Counted from the stretch's first letter, positions 33,370-43,708 are shown. The stretch is DNA of 64,000 bases from Phreatobacter oligotrophus (GCF_003046185.1 NZ_PZZL01000001.1:682001-746000); one strand, 5' to 3'. The notes: generated by a model not told the origin, from the letters alone. Made by a program: numbers and translations.

Positions 33370-35864
33370 CAGAACAGATCCCCGGCGCCGCGCGGCAGGG
33401 CCCCGTCGCGATGGGTGAAATAGTGCTCCGAGATCTCGTCGGACACGGCCATCAGCCGCTGCTCGATCGCGACGATCTGCTTCACGTCCAGCGTATGGGC
33501 GTCGGCCGTCTGCAGGTCGACGCGGGCGCGGGCGATCAGCTTCTCCGGCACGTTGAGCCGGCCATCGTTCAGGTGGTTCGGCAGATGGCCGAGATGGTCG
33601 GCGATGCGCTCCACCTGGAAGGCGACGGAGCGCGGATTGTTCGGGTCGAGCATGACCAGGTCGAGCACCGGCGCCCGCGCCGCAATCATCACGTAGCGGC
33701 GGCGATAGGTGATCTGGCTGTCGGCGAGCGCCAGCATCAGGTCGAAACCGCCGGTTCCGGCGCGGCCATCGGCGAAGGTGCGGGCGAAGCGGCAGGTGGC
33801 GAGCGCCCGCTCGATGCGCTTGCCGATGGTCATGAAGTGCCAGCCCATGAGCTGGCTCATGTTCTCCTGCGACAGGCCGGAGAAGACGGCTGCCAGCCGC
33901 AGCCCCGCCTCGACCCGGTCGAGCGCGGTGCCCTCGGGCTTGGCCCCGCTTTCCGCCAGCCGCACCATGTCGCCGATGGTCTTCCAGGCGTCGGGCGAGA
34001 ACCGGTCGCGAATGACGGAGGCGGCATTGAGGGCGGCCCGTGACAGCGCCAGCAGCCCGCCGGGCGCATGGCCATGCAGGACGACGGCGGCAACGGCCTG
34101 CGGATCCGCCACCGTCGGCTCCCGCGGCAGCGCCTCCCAGGACATGAGGAGTTCGATGATCCGGCGCACGACGTCGGCGCTCATCGGTTCGCCGCCGCCG
34201 ACCTGGTCGCCGAGGACGCGGATCAGGCGCAGCGTGCCCTCGGCGCGCTCCATGTAGCGGGCGAGCCAGAAGAGATTGTCCGCCGCCCGGCTGGGCAGCG
34301 AGGCCGTGGCGCGCCGCAGCTCGATCTTGTCCGGCGTCGGCAGCAGCGTCGTCTCCTCGACGGGCCCGTCGCTGAGCACGCAGACATCGGAGGAACGGCC
34401 GCCGGCCTGCATGGTCACGGCGCGCGCATCGACCCGGTCGCTGATGCGGCAGAAGCCGCCGGGCATGACCTCCCAGCGGCCGTTCACCTTGGCCAGGAAC
34501 AGGCGGAGGATGAAGGGGCGGGGCTCCAGATAGCCATCGCTCCAGACCGGCATGGTCGAAAGCTTCACCGCCTCCTGGGCGACGAAGTCGGAGCCACGGA
34601 TGCGGATTTCTTCGGCGAGCCTCAGCTTGCGCTCGGCGTCGAGGTCGGAGGCGAGCACCGCGCCTTCGGGCAAGAGGCCCGCAATGGTCTGGGTGAAGGC
34701 CGGGGCGATGACGAAGGAATCGAGATCGGCGATGACCGCGCCGCGCTCCAGCGGCTGGCCGCACCACCAGGTCGCGACATGGGGGATGGCGAGGTCGCGG
34801 CCGAGGCGCGCGCGGGCAATCGAGGGCAGGAAGGCAAGGAGCGATCGGGCCTCGACGACGCCCGAGCCCAGCGCATTGGCCAGCGTCACGGTGCCTGAGC
34901 GGACGGCATGGACGAGACCGGCAACGCCGAGCTGCGAGCGCGGGTTGAGCTCGAGCGGATCGGCGAAATCGGCGTCCAGGCGCCGCCAGACCATTTCCAG
35001 CTTCTTGAGGCCCGAGACGGTGCGGACATAGAGGCTGTCGTCGCGCACCGTGAGGTCGGCGCCCTCGGCCAGCAGGAAGCCGAGATAGCGCGCCAGGAAG
35101 GCGTGCTCGAAATAGGTCTCGTTGAGCGGACCGGGGGTCAGCACCGCGACGCGCGAATCCGTCGCCTGGGCGTGCGAGGAAAACTCCGAGCGCAAGGCCT
35201 GGAAGAAGCCGGCCAGGCGTTCGACCGGCAGGGTGCGATGGATCTCGGGCAGGGCCCGCGACATGGCGAGGCGGTTCTGCAGGGCATAGCCCGCGCCGGA
35301 CGGCGCCTGGGCCCGGTCGCCGAGCACCCACCAGCGGCCGTCCGGGCCGCGCCCCACATCGACGGCATAGTAGAGCAGGTGCGAGCCGCCCCGCGGCGGG
35401 ATGCCGACGAGCGGGCGCAGGAAATCCGGCGATCCCGCCAGCGTCGCACCCGGCAGGAGCCCGTCGCGCACCAGTTCGGCCGGTCCGAACAGGTCCTTCA
35501 GCACCATGTCCAGCAGTTCGGCGCGCTCGGCGAGGCCTGCGCTCAGCGCCTTCCACTCATCCGGGGCGATGACCAGCGGCATATGGGCCAGCGGCCAGGT
35601 GCGCTCGCTGTTCTGCGGGTCGTCATAGACCCGGTAGAAGACGCCGGATTCCCGCATGTAGCGGTCGGCCCCGGCGAAGCGGCGCTCCAGCTCCCGCGGG
35701 CCGAGATCGGCCAGTGTCGCGAGGATCGGCTTCCAGTGCTCCCGCGGTTCACCGTCCGCATCGAGCATCTCGTCATAGACGCCGGACACGGGCTGATAGC
35801 GCGCCAGCATCGCCAGGATGCGTTCGGCGCGGGAATCGGTCGTGCGGTGGCCCCTGACGGTCAT
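33369..35864 (-). CDS. Circularly permuted ATP-grasp/alpha-E fusion protein
   Basis: An 831-residue fusion of two parts often encoded separately: a circularly permuted ATP-grasp domain (DUF404/DUF407 type, about 60-480; RGGSHLLYYAVDVGRGPDG, LTPGPLNETYFEHAFLARYLG, GGFCRISDR) and a helical alpha-E domain (DUF403, about 500-815; SRAADNLFWLARYMERAEGTLRLI). ATP-grasp enzymes join a carboxylate to an amine using ATP; alpha-E proteins have no known activity. A GAGG lies before the ATG at 35864, six bases after the stop of the DUF2126 gene. Comparative genomics has proposed such clusters make or modify peptides; the substrate is unknown. Confidence 0.88.
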   Translation of the reverse strand: MTVRGHRTTDSRAERILAMLARYQPVSGVYDEMLDADGEPREHWKPILATLADLGPRELERRFAGADRYMRESGVFYRVYDDPQNSERTWPLAHMPLVIAPDEWKALSAGLAERAELLDMVLKDLFGPAELVRDGLLPGATLAGSPDFLRPLVGIPPRGGSHLLYYAVDVGRGPDGRWWVLGDRAQAPSGAGYALQNRLAMSRALPEIHRTLPVERLAGFFQALRSEFSSHAQATDSRVAVLTPGPLNETYFEHAFLARYLGFLLAEGADLTVRDDSLYVRTVSGLKKLEMVWRRLDADFADPLELNPRSQLGVAGLVHAVRSGTVTLANALGSGVVEARSLLAFLPSIARARLGRDLAIPHVATWWCGQPLERGAVIADLDSFVIAPAFTQTIAGLLPEGAVLASDLDAERKLRLAEEIRIRGSDFVAQEAVKLSTMPVWSDGYLEPRPFILRLFLAKVNGRWEVMPGGFCRISDRVDARAVTMQAGGRSSDVCVLSDGPVEETTLLPTPDKIELRRATASLPSRAADNLFWLARYMERAEGTLRLIRVLGDQVGGGEPMSADVVRRIIELLMSWEALPREPTVADPQAVAAVVLHGHAPGGLLALSRAALNAASVIRDRFSPDAWKTIGDMVRLAESGAKPEGTALDRVEAGLRLAAVFSGLSQENMSQLMGWHFMTIGKRIERALATCRFARTFADGRAGTGGFDLMLALADSQITYRRRYVMIAARAPVLDLVMLDPNNPRSVAFQVERIADHLGHLPNHLNDGRLNVPEKLIARARVDLQTADAHTLDVKQIVAIEQRLMAVSDEISEHYFTHRDGALPRGAGDLF

Positions 35865-35870
35865 GCGGCC

Positions 35871-38800
35871 TCAATGCACCGGAGGACGGCGAAGGTCGAG
35901 GGTAGCCGGGAACTCGCCGGAGCGCTCCGAGCGCGGCGGGTCGACGAGGCCGGGCGTATGGCCGTGGTCCTGGAAGCGGGCGCGCCGCCGCGCCTCGGCC
36001 TCGTAGGCGTTGACCGGGAAGGTGTCGTAGTTGCGCCCGCCGGGATGGGCGACGTGATAGACGCAGCCGCCCATCGACCGCCGGCTCCAGGTGTCGACGA
36101 TGTCGAAGGTGAGTGGCGCGTGGACCGGGATGGTCGGATGCAGGCCCGATGGCGGCTGCCAGGCCTTGAACCGCACCCCGCCGACGAACTCGCCGGTCCG
36201 GCCGGTCGGGGTGAGCGGCACGGGCCGGCCGTTGCACGCCACCGTGTGGCGCTCGGGCTGCAGGCCGAGCAGACGCACCTGCAGGCGCTCGACCGAGGAG
36301 TCGACGTAGCGCACCGTGCCGCCGATCGCGCCTTCCTCGCCGAGGACGTGCCAGGGCTCCAGCGCCTGGCGGATCTCCATGCGGACGCCCGCATGATCGA
36401 CCTGGCCGGCGAGGGGAAAGCGGAACTCGAACTGCGCCTCGAACCAGGCGGGATCGAAGGCATAGCCGGCGCGCCCGAGGTCGCCGAGCACGCCGAGGAA
36501 ATCCTCCCAGACGAAATGCGGCAGCATGAAGCGGTCGTGCAGCGCCGTACCCCAGCGCACCAGCGGCCCGTCCTGCGGTTCCTTCCAGAACCAGGCGATG
36601 AGGGCGCGGATGAGAAGCTGCTGGGCAAGGCTCATCCGGGCATCCGGCGGCATCTCGAAGCCGCGGAACTCCACGAGCCCGAGGCGGCCCGAGGGGCTGT
36701 CGGGCGAGAACAGCTTGTCGATGCACAGCTCGGTGCGGTGGGTGTTGCCGGTGGAATCGACCAGCAGGTTGCGGAACAGCCGGTCGACCAGCCAGGGCGC
36801 TGGCGCCTCGCCCTCGCCGGGCTTCGGCACCATGCCCATGGCGATCTCCAGCTCGTAAAGCCCGTCATGGCGAGCCTCGTCGACGCGCGGTGCCTGGCTC
36901 GTCGGGCCGATGAACATGCCGGAGAAGAGGTAGGACAGCGACGGGTGCCGCTGCCAGTAGAGCACGAGGCTCTTGAGGAGGTCCGGCCGGCGCAGGAAGG
37001 GTGAATCGGCTGGCGTCGCGCCGCCCACCACCACATGGTTGCCGCCGCCCGTGCCGGTGTGGCGGCCGTCGAGCATGAACTTCTCGGTGCCGAGCCGGGA
37101 CTGCCGCGCCTCCTCGTAGAGCGTGCGGGTGATGTGGACGCAGTCGCGCCACGAGGCGGCGGGCTGCACATTGACCTCGATGACGCCGGGATCCGGGGTC
37201 ACCTTGATGACGTTGAGGCGGGGATCGGTCGGCGGCGGATAGCCCTCGACATGGACGGTGAGGCCGAGCTCCTTGGCGGTCGCCTCGGTGGCAACGAGCA
37301 GCTCCAAATAATCCTCCAGCCGTTCCGTCGGCGGCATGAACACGCAGAGCTTGCCGTCCCGCGGCTCGACGGCCAGCGCCGTGCGCACCGAATTGCCCTC
37401 GGTCAGCACCTGCTCCACCTGCTGGGCCCGGTCGGCCTCGCGCTCGCGCTCCCCGGAAATGCGCTGGACGATGCGGCCCTCGATCTCCTGGGGGTCGGGG
37501 AGGTCGGACGGCACAGCACCCGGATCGGCGCTGACCACATAGGGGTAGGCGGCCGGCGGAACATAGGGCAGAGAAGCCAGCGGCAGGCGATAGCCGACGG
37601 GGCTGTCGCCGGGCACGAGAAATAGCCGTTCCCGCTTCAGCTTCCACTTCTCGGTCATCCAGCTGGAGCGCGAGGCGGCGGCGTTCCAGCGCTGGACCGG
37701 CAGCACGTAGCCGGAGGGCTCGGTCAGGCCGCGCTCGAAGACCCGCGCGATGCGGGCCCGGGCCTCGGCATCCTCGAGCTTTGAATCCAGCGGGTCGACA
37801 TTGACCGGCAGTTCCGCCTCCTTCAGCACCCAGTGCGCCGGGTCCTCCCAGGCGGGGATGGCGGAGTCGCTGTCGAGGCCGAGCTTGTCGGCGATGCCGG
37901 AGACGAGGGCCGCCGCGCCGTCGATGGTCGCAGGCTCGGTGCCGGTCTCCTTGGCGATGAGGCTCTCGTCGCGCCAGATCGGCTTGCCGTCGCGGCGCCA
38001 GTAGAGCGCGAAGGTCCAGCGCGGCAGGCTCTCGCCCGGATACCACTTGCCCTGGCCGTAATGCAGGAAGCCTCCGGGGGCGAAGGCCTCGCGCAGGCGG
38101 CGGATGAGCACGTCGGCGCGGTCGCGCTTCATCGGCCCGACGGCGCCGGAATTCCATTCCTCGCCCTCGTAATCGTCGATGGAGATGAAGGTCGGCTCGC
38201 CGCCCATGGTGAGGCGCACGTCATTGGCCACGAGATCGGCATCGACGGCCGCGCCAAGCGCGTCGAGCCGCTCCCAGGCATCATCCGAGAAGGGCGCGGT
38301 CACGCGCGGCCGCTCGTCGACGCGGTCGACGCGCATGTCGAAGGCAAAGCTCACCTCGGCCGGGTCCACCGCACCGGAGATCGGCGCGGCCGAGCGGTAA
38401 TGCGGCGTCGCGGCGAGCGGGATGTGTCCCTCGCCGCAGAGCAGGCCCGATGTCGGGTCGAGGCCGATCCAGCCGGCGCCCGGCACATAGATCTCCGTCC
38501 AGGCGTGGAGGTCGGTGAAGTCCTTGTCGGTGCCGGCGGGGCCGTCGAGGGCCTGGAGGTCCGGCTTCAGCTGGATGAGGTAGCCGGAGACGAAGCGGGC
38601 GGCGAGGCCGAGGCGGCGGGCGAGCTGGACCAGCAGCCAGGCCGAATCGCGGCAGGAGCCCGAGGCGCGCTCCAGCGTTTCGTCCGGGGTCTGCACGCCC
38701 GGCTCCATGCGGATGACGTAGCGGATCTCCTCCTGCAGCCGCTGGTTCAGCGCGACGAGGAAATTCACCGTCTGCATGGGCTCGCGCGGAATGGCGGCGA

Positions 38801-39191
38801 GATAGCGCTCGAAATGCTCCTCGGTCGGCTCGGTCACCAGATAGGGCGCGAGCTCCTCGGCGAGGTTCGGCGCATAGGTGAAGGGGAAGGTCTCGGCATA
38901 GGCCTCGATGAAGAAGTCGAAGGGATTGACCACCGCCATGTCGGCGACGAGGTCCACCGTCACCGAGAATTCCGTGGTCTTCTCGGGGAAGACGAAGCGG
39001 GCGAGCCAGTTGCCGTGCGGGTCCTGCTGCCAGTTCACGAAATGCTGCTCGGGCACCACCTTGAGCGAGTAGCTCGGCACCGCCGTGCGGCTGTGAGGCG
39101 CCGGGCGGAGGCGGATGACCTGGGGGCCGAGGGTGACCGGCCGGTCATAGAGATAACGCGTGACGTGATGGAGCTTCGCGAGAATGGCCAT
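35871..39191 (-). CDS. DUF2126 transglutaminase-family protein
   Basis: An 1106-residue cytoplasmic-looking protein: transglutaminase-N domain (about 3-85), transglutaminase core with Cys180 (SGSCRDSAW), His229 ([10 protein letters not shown]) and Asp245 (GLDPTSG), then a very long DUF2126 region (about 300-1095) that contains [23 protein letters not shown], and [10 protein letters not shown]. The C-terminal region resembles the glutamine-synthetase/amidoligase-like fold proposed for DUF2126, but that is from memory of the family. First gene of the minus-strand cluster with the ATP-grasp/alpha-E fusion and the smaller transglutaminase. No signal peptide. No binding site is clear before the ATG at 39191. 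Confidence 0.88.
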   Translation of the reverse strand: MAILAKLHHVTRYLYDRPVTLGPQVIRLRPAPHSRTAVPSYSLKVVPEQHFVNWQQDPHGNWLARFVFPEKTTEFSVTVDLVADMAVVNPFDFFIEAYAETFPFTYAPNLAEELAPYLVTEPTEEHFERYLAAIPREPMQTVNFLVALNQRLQEEIRYVIRMEPGVQTPDETLERASGSCRDSAWLLVQLARRLGLAARFVSGYLIQLKPDLQALDGPAGTDKDFTDLHAWTEIYVPGAGWIGLDPTSGLLCGEGHIPLAATPHYRSAAPISGAVDPAEVSFAFDMRVDRVDERPRVTAPFSDDAWERLDALGAAVDADLVANDVRLTMGGEPTFISIDDYEGEEWNSGAVGPMKRDRADVLIRRLREAFAPGGFLHYGQGKWYPGESLPRWTFALYWRRDGKPIWRDESLIAKETGTEPATIDGAAALVSGIADKLGLDSDSAIPAWEDPAHWVLKEAELPVNVDPLDSKLEDAEARARIARVFERGLTEPSGYVLPVQRWNAAASRSSWMTEKWKLKRERLFLVPGDSPVGYRLPLASLPYVPPAAYPYVVSADPGAVPSDLPDPQEIEGRIVQRISGEREREADRAQQVEQVLTEGNSVRTALAVEPRDGKLCVFMPPTERLEDYLELLVATEATAKELGLTVHVEGYPPPTDPRLNVIKVTPDPGVIEVNVQPAASWRDCVHITRTLYEEARQSRLGTEKFMLDGRHTGTGGGNHVVVGGATPADSPFLRRPDLLKSLVLYWQRHPSLSYLFSGMFIGPTSQAPRVDEARHDGLYELEIAMGMVPKPGEGEAPAPWLVDRLFRNLLVDSTGNTHRTELCIDKLFSPDSPSGRLGLVEFRGFEMPPDARMSLAQQLLIRALIAWFWKEPQDGPLVRWGTALHDRFMLPHFVWEDFLGVLGDLGRAGYAFDPAWFEAQFEFRFPLAGQVDHAGVRMEIRQALEPWHVLGEEGAIGGTVRYVDSSVERLQVRLLGLQPERHTVACNGRPVPLTPTGRTGEFVGGVRFKAWQPPSGLHPTIPVHAPLTFDIVDTWSRRSMGGCVYHVAHPGGRNYDTFPVNAYEAEARRRARFQDHGHTPGLVDPPRSERSGEFPATLDLRRPPVH

Positions 39192-39338
39192 GGAACCGAT
39201 GGGTAACGGGTGCTGCGCGACCGGTCAAAGAAAAGAGCCGCCGGCAAAACCCTAGCAAGCTTCGCGCCGCAGCCATCCATGCGGCGGGGTTTCCAAGCGC
39301 GCGCTCCCGCCCGATAAACCCGGCGCGGAGACACGACC

Positions 39339-40508
39339 ATGCCCCTGACCTTCCCCGGACCCGACGATCATGCCGACCTGCGCGAGGCCGTGCGCGACCT
39401 CTGCGGCCGCTACGACGACGCCTATTGGCGCAGGATCGACGAGGAACGCGGCTATCCCGAAGCCTTCACCGAGGAGCTGACCAAGGCCGGCTGGCTCGCC
39501 GCCCTCATCCCCACCGAATATGGCGGCTCGGGCCTCGGGCTGACGGAAGCCTCCATCATCATGGAGGAGATCAACCGGTCGGGGGGCAATTCCGGCGCCG
39601 TCCATGGCCAGATGTACAATATGGGCACGATCCTGCGCGGCGGCTCGGATGAGCAGAAGGCGCGCTACCTGCCCAAGATCGCGGCGGGGGAGCTGCGCCT
39701 CCAGACCATGGCGGTGACCGAGCCGACAACCGGCACGGACACGACCAAGCTGAAGACCACAGCGGTGCGCAAGGGCGACCGCTATGTCGTCAACGGCCAG
39801 AAGGTCTGGACCAGCCGCGTCCAGCATTCCGACCTCATGGTGCTGCTCGCCCGCACCACCCCGCTCGACCAGGTGCGCAAGAAGTCCGATGGTCTCTCGG
39901 TCTTCCTCGTCGACCTGCGCGAGGCGATCGGCAAGGGCATGACGGTCCGCCCCATCCGCAACATGGTCAACCACGAGACCAACGAGGTCTTCTTCGACGA
40001 CCTGGAAATCCCTGCCGAGAACCTGATCGGCGAGGAGGGCAGGGGCTTCAAGACCATCCTCTCCGGCCTCAATGCCGAGCGCACGCTGATCGCCGCCGAA
40101 TGCATCGGCGACGGCTACTGGTTCATCGACCGGGCGAAGAAGTACGGCAGCGAGCGAATCGTCTTCGACCGGCCCATCGCGCAGAACCAGGGCGTGCAGT
40201 TCCCCATCGCCCGGGCCTATGTGAACATCCGCGCCGCCGATCTCATGCGCTTCAACGCCGCCGCGCTCTGCGATGCCGGCGAGGAGTTCGGCGCCGAGGC
40301 CAACATGGCCAAGCTGCTGGCGGCTGACGCCTCCTTCGAGGCCGCCAACGCCTGCATCCAGACCCATGGCGGTTTCGGATTTGCCGCCGACTATGACGTC
40401 GAGCGCAAGTTCCGCGAGACGCGGCTCTACCAGGTGGCGCCCATCTCGACGAACCTCATCCTCGCCTATGTCGGCGAACACGTGCTCGGCATGCCGCGCT
40501 CATACTAG
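39339..40508 (+). CDS. Acyl-CoA dehydrogenase
   Basis: A 389-residue FAD-dependent acyl-CoA dehydrogenase. The FAD-site signature TMAVTEPTTGTD, GQKVWTSRVQHSDLM, and the C-terminal QTHGGFGFAADYDVERKFRETR are present. The Glu of the medium-chain type (YEGT) is absent: the place reads YQVAPISTN. Glu247 in LNAERTLIAAE sits where isovaleryl- and long-chain enzymes carry their catalytic base, so it is the likely base here. GGAG precedes the ATG by eight bases. The gene stands alone between the DUF2126 cluster and the TauE gene; the chain-length or branched substrate cannot be told. Confidence 0.88.
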   Translation: MPLTFPGPDDHADLREAVRDLCGRYDDAYWRRIDEERGYPEAFTEELTKAGWLAALIPTEYGGSGLGLTEASIIMEEINRSGGNSGAVHGQMYNMGTILRGGSDEQKARYLPKIAAGELRLQTMAVTEPTTGTDTTKLKTTAVRKGDRYVVNGQKVWTSRVQHSDLMVLLARTTPLDQVRKKSDGLSVFLVDLREAIGKGMTVRPIRNMVNHETNEVFFDDLEIPAENLIGEEGRGFKTILSGLNAERTLIAAECIGDGYWFIDRAKKYGSERIVFDRPIAQNQGVQFPIARAYVNIRAADLMRFNAAALCDAGEEFGAEANMAKLLAADASFEAANACIQTHGGFGFAADYDVERKFRETRLYQVAPISTNLILAYVGEHVLGMPRSY

Positions 40509-40604
40509 CCCTGCGCCGCAAGGCCGTGCCGCGACGCGGTTCGGCCTTGACGCCGCCGCCTTTTTCCGGCCTTCGATGGCTGCACACCCGGATCGGGGAT
40601 TGTC

Positions 40605-41537
40605 GTGCAGCTTTACCTTCCCATCGCCGAACTGCCCGTCAACATGCTCCTCATCCTGGGCATGGGGCTGGCGATCGGTTTCATCTCCGGCATGTTCGGG
40701 GTGGGCGGCGGCTTCCTTCTGACACCGCTCCTCATCTTCATCGGCATCCCGCCGGCCGTGGCCGTCGCCTCGGTCTCCGGCCAGATCGCCGCCTCCTCGC
40801 TCTCCGGCACGCTCAGCTACTGGCGCAAGAACGCGGTGGACGCCAAGCTGGTGGGGGTCTTGCTCTCCGGCAGCATGGTCGGCACCGCGGCCGGCGTCCT
40901 CGTCTTCTCGCTCTTGCGTCGGGAAGGCCAGCTCGACCTGTTCATCGCGCTCTCCTACGTGACCCTGCTCGGCGGCATCGGCCTGCTCATGGTCATCGAG
41001 AGCGGCCGTGCCATCCGGCGCGCCCGGTCCGGCGAGCCGCCGAAGCTGCCGCCGGCGCGCGACCGCCGCATCGCCTCGTCGCTGCCTTTCGTCATGCATT
41101 TCCCGCGCTCGCGCATCACCGTCTCGGCCATTCCCGTCATCGCCATCGGCCTTGGCATCGGCTTTCTCGGCTCGATGATGGGCATTGGCGGCGGCTTCCT
41201 GCTGGTGCCGGCGCTCATCTACCTGCTGCGCGTCTCCACCACCGTCGTCATCGGCACCTCGAGCCTGCAGACCCTCGCGACCATGCTCATGGCGGTGGTC
41301 TTCCACGCGATCACCAATGCCTCGGTGGATGTGGTTCTTGCCCTGCTGCTGATGATCGGCGGGGTCATCGGCGCGCAGTTCGGCGCCCGCACCTCGCTCG
41401 CCATGAAGGGCGAGGAACTGCGCCTCCTCCTCGGCCTCGTCGTGCTGGCTGTCGGCGTCCGCTTCCTCATCGACCTCGTGGTGCAGCCGGACGATCCCTT
41501 CTCCAACACCGTCATCGAATGGGTTGGCCGCACATGA
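40605..41537 (+). CDS. TauE/SafE-family membrane exporter
   Basis: A 310-residue integral membrane protein of the TauE/SafE (DUF81) family, proposed to export sulfite, sulfoacetate or other organosulfur anions. Two repeat halves each carry the diagnostic glycine motif: GFISGMFGVGGGFLLTPLL near the start and GFLGSMMGIGGGFLLVPAL in the middle, with about eight membrane segments. A hydrophilic loop (about 125-160) separates the halves. The start is GTG at 40605. The stop overlaps the next ATG (ATGA), so it is coupled to the TIGR02186 gene, a pairing common in alphaproteobacteria. Confidence 0.88.
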   Translation: MQLYLPIAELPVNMLLILGMGLAIGFISGMFGVGGGFLLTPLLIFIGIPPAVAVASVSGQIAASSLSGTLSYWRKNAVDAKLVGVLLSGSMVGTAAGVLVFSLLRREGQLDLFIALSYVTLLGGIGLLMVIESGRAIRRARSGEPPKLPPARDRRIASSLPFVMHFPRSRITVSAIPVIAIGLGIGFLGSMMGIGGGFLLVPALIYLLRVSTTVVIGTSSLQTLATMLMAVVFHAITNASVDVVLALLLMIGGVIGAQFGARTSLAMKGEELRLLLGLVVLAVGVRFLIDLVVQPDDPFSNTVIEWVGRT

Positions 41538-42295
41538 GCCGGCTGGCCGCCCTGCTGGTGCTGCTGCTGGCCGCCGGGACGGCTCGCGCCGAGACGATGA
41601 TCACCTCGCTCTCGACCCACCGGCTGCAGATCACCTCCAATTTCGTCGGCTCCCAGATCGTGCTGTTCGGCGCCATCGAGCGCGACGCGCAGACGATTTC
41701 GCGCGCCGGCGGCTATGACCTTGCCGTGGTGGTCCGCGGGCCAAAGGCCCGCGTCGTGACCCGGCAGAAGTCCAGGGTCTTCGGCATCTGGATGAACACC
41801 GACGGCCGCGAGTTCGTCGATGTGCCGAGCTTCTATGCGCTGCTCGGCAACAAGCCGGCATCCGATCTCGCCGATCTCGACCTCAGGGCCCGTCAGCAGA
41901 TCGGCATCGACGCCATCACCGCGATCACGCCGCGGCTCGGCACCAACCCCAACATGACGCCGGCCTTCCGCGAGGCTTTCCTGCGCATCAACCGCGCCAA
42001 GGGCCTCTATGTCGAGAACCCCACCGGCGTGACCTTCCTCACGCCGAATCTGTTCCGCGCCAACATCCCGATCGTGCCGAACACCCCGGTTGGCACCTTC
42101 GACGTGGATATCTATCTCATCTCCGGCGGCGTCATCCTCGCCCGCGAGAGCACCAATTTCGAAGTGGCCAAGACCGGCTTCGAGGCCTTCGTCGCCAATG
42201 CCGCGCGGGATCAGGGCCTGTTCTACGGGCTTGCCGCCGCCATGCTGGCGCTTGTCACCGGCTGGGTCGCCAGCGTCGCCTTCCGGCGCGACTGA
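41534..42295 (+). CDS. TIGR02186-family membrane-anchored periplasmic protein
   Basis: A 253-residue protein with an N-terminal signal peptide (MSRLAALLVLLLAAGTARAE) and a C-terminal membrane helix (GLFYGLAAAMLALVTGWVASVAF), so most of it faces the periplasm, anchored at its end. The central region is beta-rich (ITSNFVGSQIVLFGAIERDA, DLAVVVRGPKARVVTRQKSR), typical of TIGR02186, whose function is unknown. Genetic coupling to the TauE/SafE gene by ATGA suggests a periplasmic partner of that exporter. The long frame that runs through it from 40526 is out of frame with TauE and is rejected. Confidence 0.85.
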   Translation: MSRLAALLVLLLAAGTARAETMITSLSTHRLQITSNFVGSQIVLFGAIERDAQTISRAGGYDLAVVVRGPKARVVTRQKSRVFGIWMNTDGREFVDVPSFYALLGNKPASDLADLDLRARQQIGIDAITAITPRLGTNPNMTPAFREAFLRINRAKGLYVENPTGVTFLTPNLFRANIPIVPNTPVGTFDVDIYLISGGVILARESTNFEVAKTGFEAFVANAARDQGLFYGLAAAMLALVTGWVASVAFRRD

Positions 42296-42358
42296 CATGC
42301 CGTCATCCTCCCGTCTCGCCGCCATGGCAGGCCGCAAGGGTCGGCAAAGGACCAGCGC

Positions 42359-43690
42359 ATGACCGAGGAGATCGACAGGAACTGGCGCGAGGGCTGGGCC
42401 GGACGCTGGTTCCTCTATGCATGCGCGCTCACCCTGGCGGCGACGCTGATCTTCGGCGCCGGATTGTCCTGGCCCTTCGCGCTCGGCGCCGGCCTGACCG
42501 TCGTCCTCGCCGGCTTCGTGGTGCGCCTGCGGCCGAAGGGTCGTGCGCCGCTGGAGGAGACGCTGCTCGCCCGCCGCGCCGCCCGCCTCACAGATCTGAC
42601 GGTGGAGGGCCTGATGGCCGCCATGCCGGTCCCCGCGGTGCTGCTCGACCCCAAGCTCGTCGTCCGCACCCACAATGCCGCGGCCACCCGCCTGCTGCCG
42701 GGCCTGCGCCGGGGCGAGCCGCTGATGCTCTTCCTGCGCGCACCGGAGGTCGTCGACGTGGTGCGCAGGGCGCTCGCCGCCAACACGCCGCAGGTCATCG
42801 ACTATCAGGAGCGCGTTCCGGTGGCGCGCTGGTTCGGGGTCGACGCGGTGCCAGTGGCCATCACCTCCGAGGCCCGCGACGGCGTGCGCCCCGATTACAT
42901 CCTCATGGTGCTGCGCGACCTCACCGAGGAGCGGCGGCTGGAGCGGCTGCGCGCCGACTTCGTCGCCAATGCCAGCCACGAATTGCGCACGCCCCTCGCG
43001 TCGGTTCTCGGCTTCATCGAGACGATCCAGGGACCCGCGCGCAACGACCCCGCGGCCCGCGACCGCTTCCTCGACATCATGCTGACCCAGGCGCGGCGCA
43101 TGTCGCGCCTCATCGACGACCTCCTGTCGCTGTCGCGGGTGGAGCTGAACGAGCATGTGCGGCCGACCGAGATCGTTGATCTCGTCAGCCTCATCGCGCA
43201 GCTCCGCGACACCCTCGTCCAGGGCGCGGCCGACCAGGGCGTCACCATCGAGATCGCGGCCGCCGAGGCGGCCCTCCGGGTGCGCGGCGATGCCGACGAA
43301 CTGTTCCGCCTCTTCGAGAACCTTGTCCAGAACGCGGTGAAATATGGCGGGGCCGGCGGCCGCGTGGTCGTCTCGCTCGATGCCGAGGGACGGGATGGCC
43401 GGCCGACCGAGGCCGTGGTGACCGTTCGCGATTTCGGTCCCGGCATTCCCGCCGAGCACCTGCCGCGCCTCACCGAGCGCTTCTACCGTGTCGATGTCGC
43501 ATCGAGCCGCGACAAGGGCGGGACCGGCCTCGGCCTCGCTCTGGTCAAGCACATCGTCAACCGCCACCGCGGCAAGCTCTCCATCGCCAGCACGCCCGGG
43601 GAGGGAGCGGCCTTCACGGTCCGGCTGGAGCTCGCCAGCGATGAAACGGCGGCCGCCGCCACGCCGCCGGATGGCGCAGCCCCTGTTTGA
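42359..43690 (+). CDS. phoR: Phosphate-regulon sensor histidine kinase PhoR
   Basis: A 443-residue sensor kinase with the PhoR layout: two closely spaced N-terminal membrane segments with almost no periplasmic loop (about 18-55), a PAS domain (about 80-190), HisKA with His207 in ASHELRTPLASVLGF, and an HATPase domain with N (LFENLVQNAVKYG), G1 (DFGPGIP) and G2 (GGTGLGLALVKH) boxes. In phosphate limitation it phosphorylates PhoB; PhoU and the Pst transporter keep it inactive in plenty. AAGGA precedes the ATG at 42359. phoU and phoB follow on the same strand, but pstSCAB does not lie between them. Confidence 0.93.
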   Translation: MTEEIDRNWREGWAGRWFLYACALTLAATLIFGAGLSWPFALGAGLTVVLAGFVVRLRPKGRAPLEETLLARRAARLTDLTVEGLMAAMPVPAVLLDPKLVVRTHNAAATRLLPGLRRGEPLMLFLRAPEVVDVVRRALAANTPQVIDYQERVPVARWFGVDAVPVAITSEARDGVRPDYILMVLRDLTEERRLERLRADFVANASHELRTPLASVLGFIETIQGPARNDPAARDRFLDIMLTQARRMSRLIDDLLSLSRVELNEHVRPTEIVDLVSLIAQLRDTLVQGAADQGVTIEIAAAEAALRVRGDADELFRLFENLVQNAVKYGGAGGRVVVSLDAEGRDGRPTEAVVTVRDFGPGIPAEHLPRLTERFYRVDVASSRDKGGTGLGLALVKHIVNRHRGKLSIASTPGEGAAFTVRLELASDETAAAATPPDGAAPV

Positions 43691-43708
43691 GGGCGGCTCG
43701 TCGTAAAT

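Noticed and set aside
32488-35556. A single 1022-codon frame reading transglutaminase with a long N-terminal extension
   Set aside because: The first 729 codons overlap the ATP-grasp/alpha-E gene in another frame; the real start is the ATG at 33369 that shares a base with that gene's stop.
41219-43567. A 782-codon open frame on the minus strand
   Set aside because: Antisense to tauE, the TIGR02186 gene and phoR, all of which are convincing genes.
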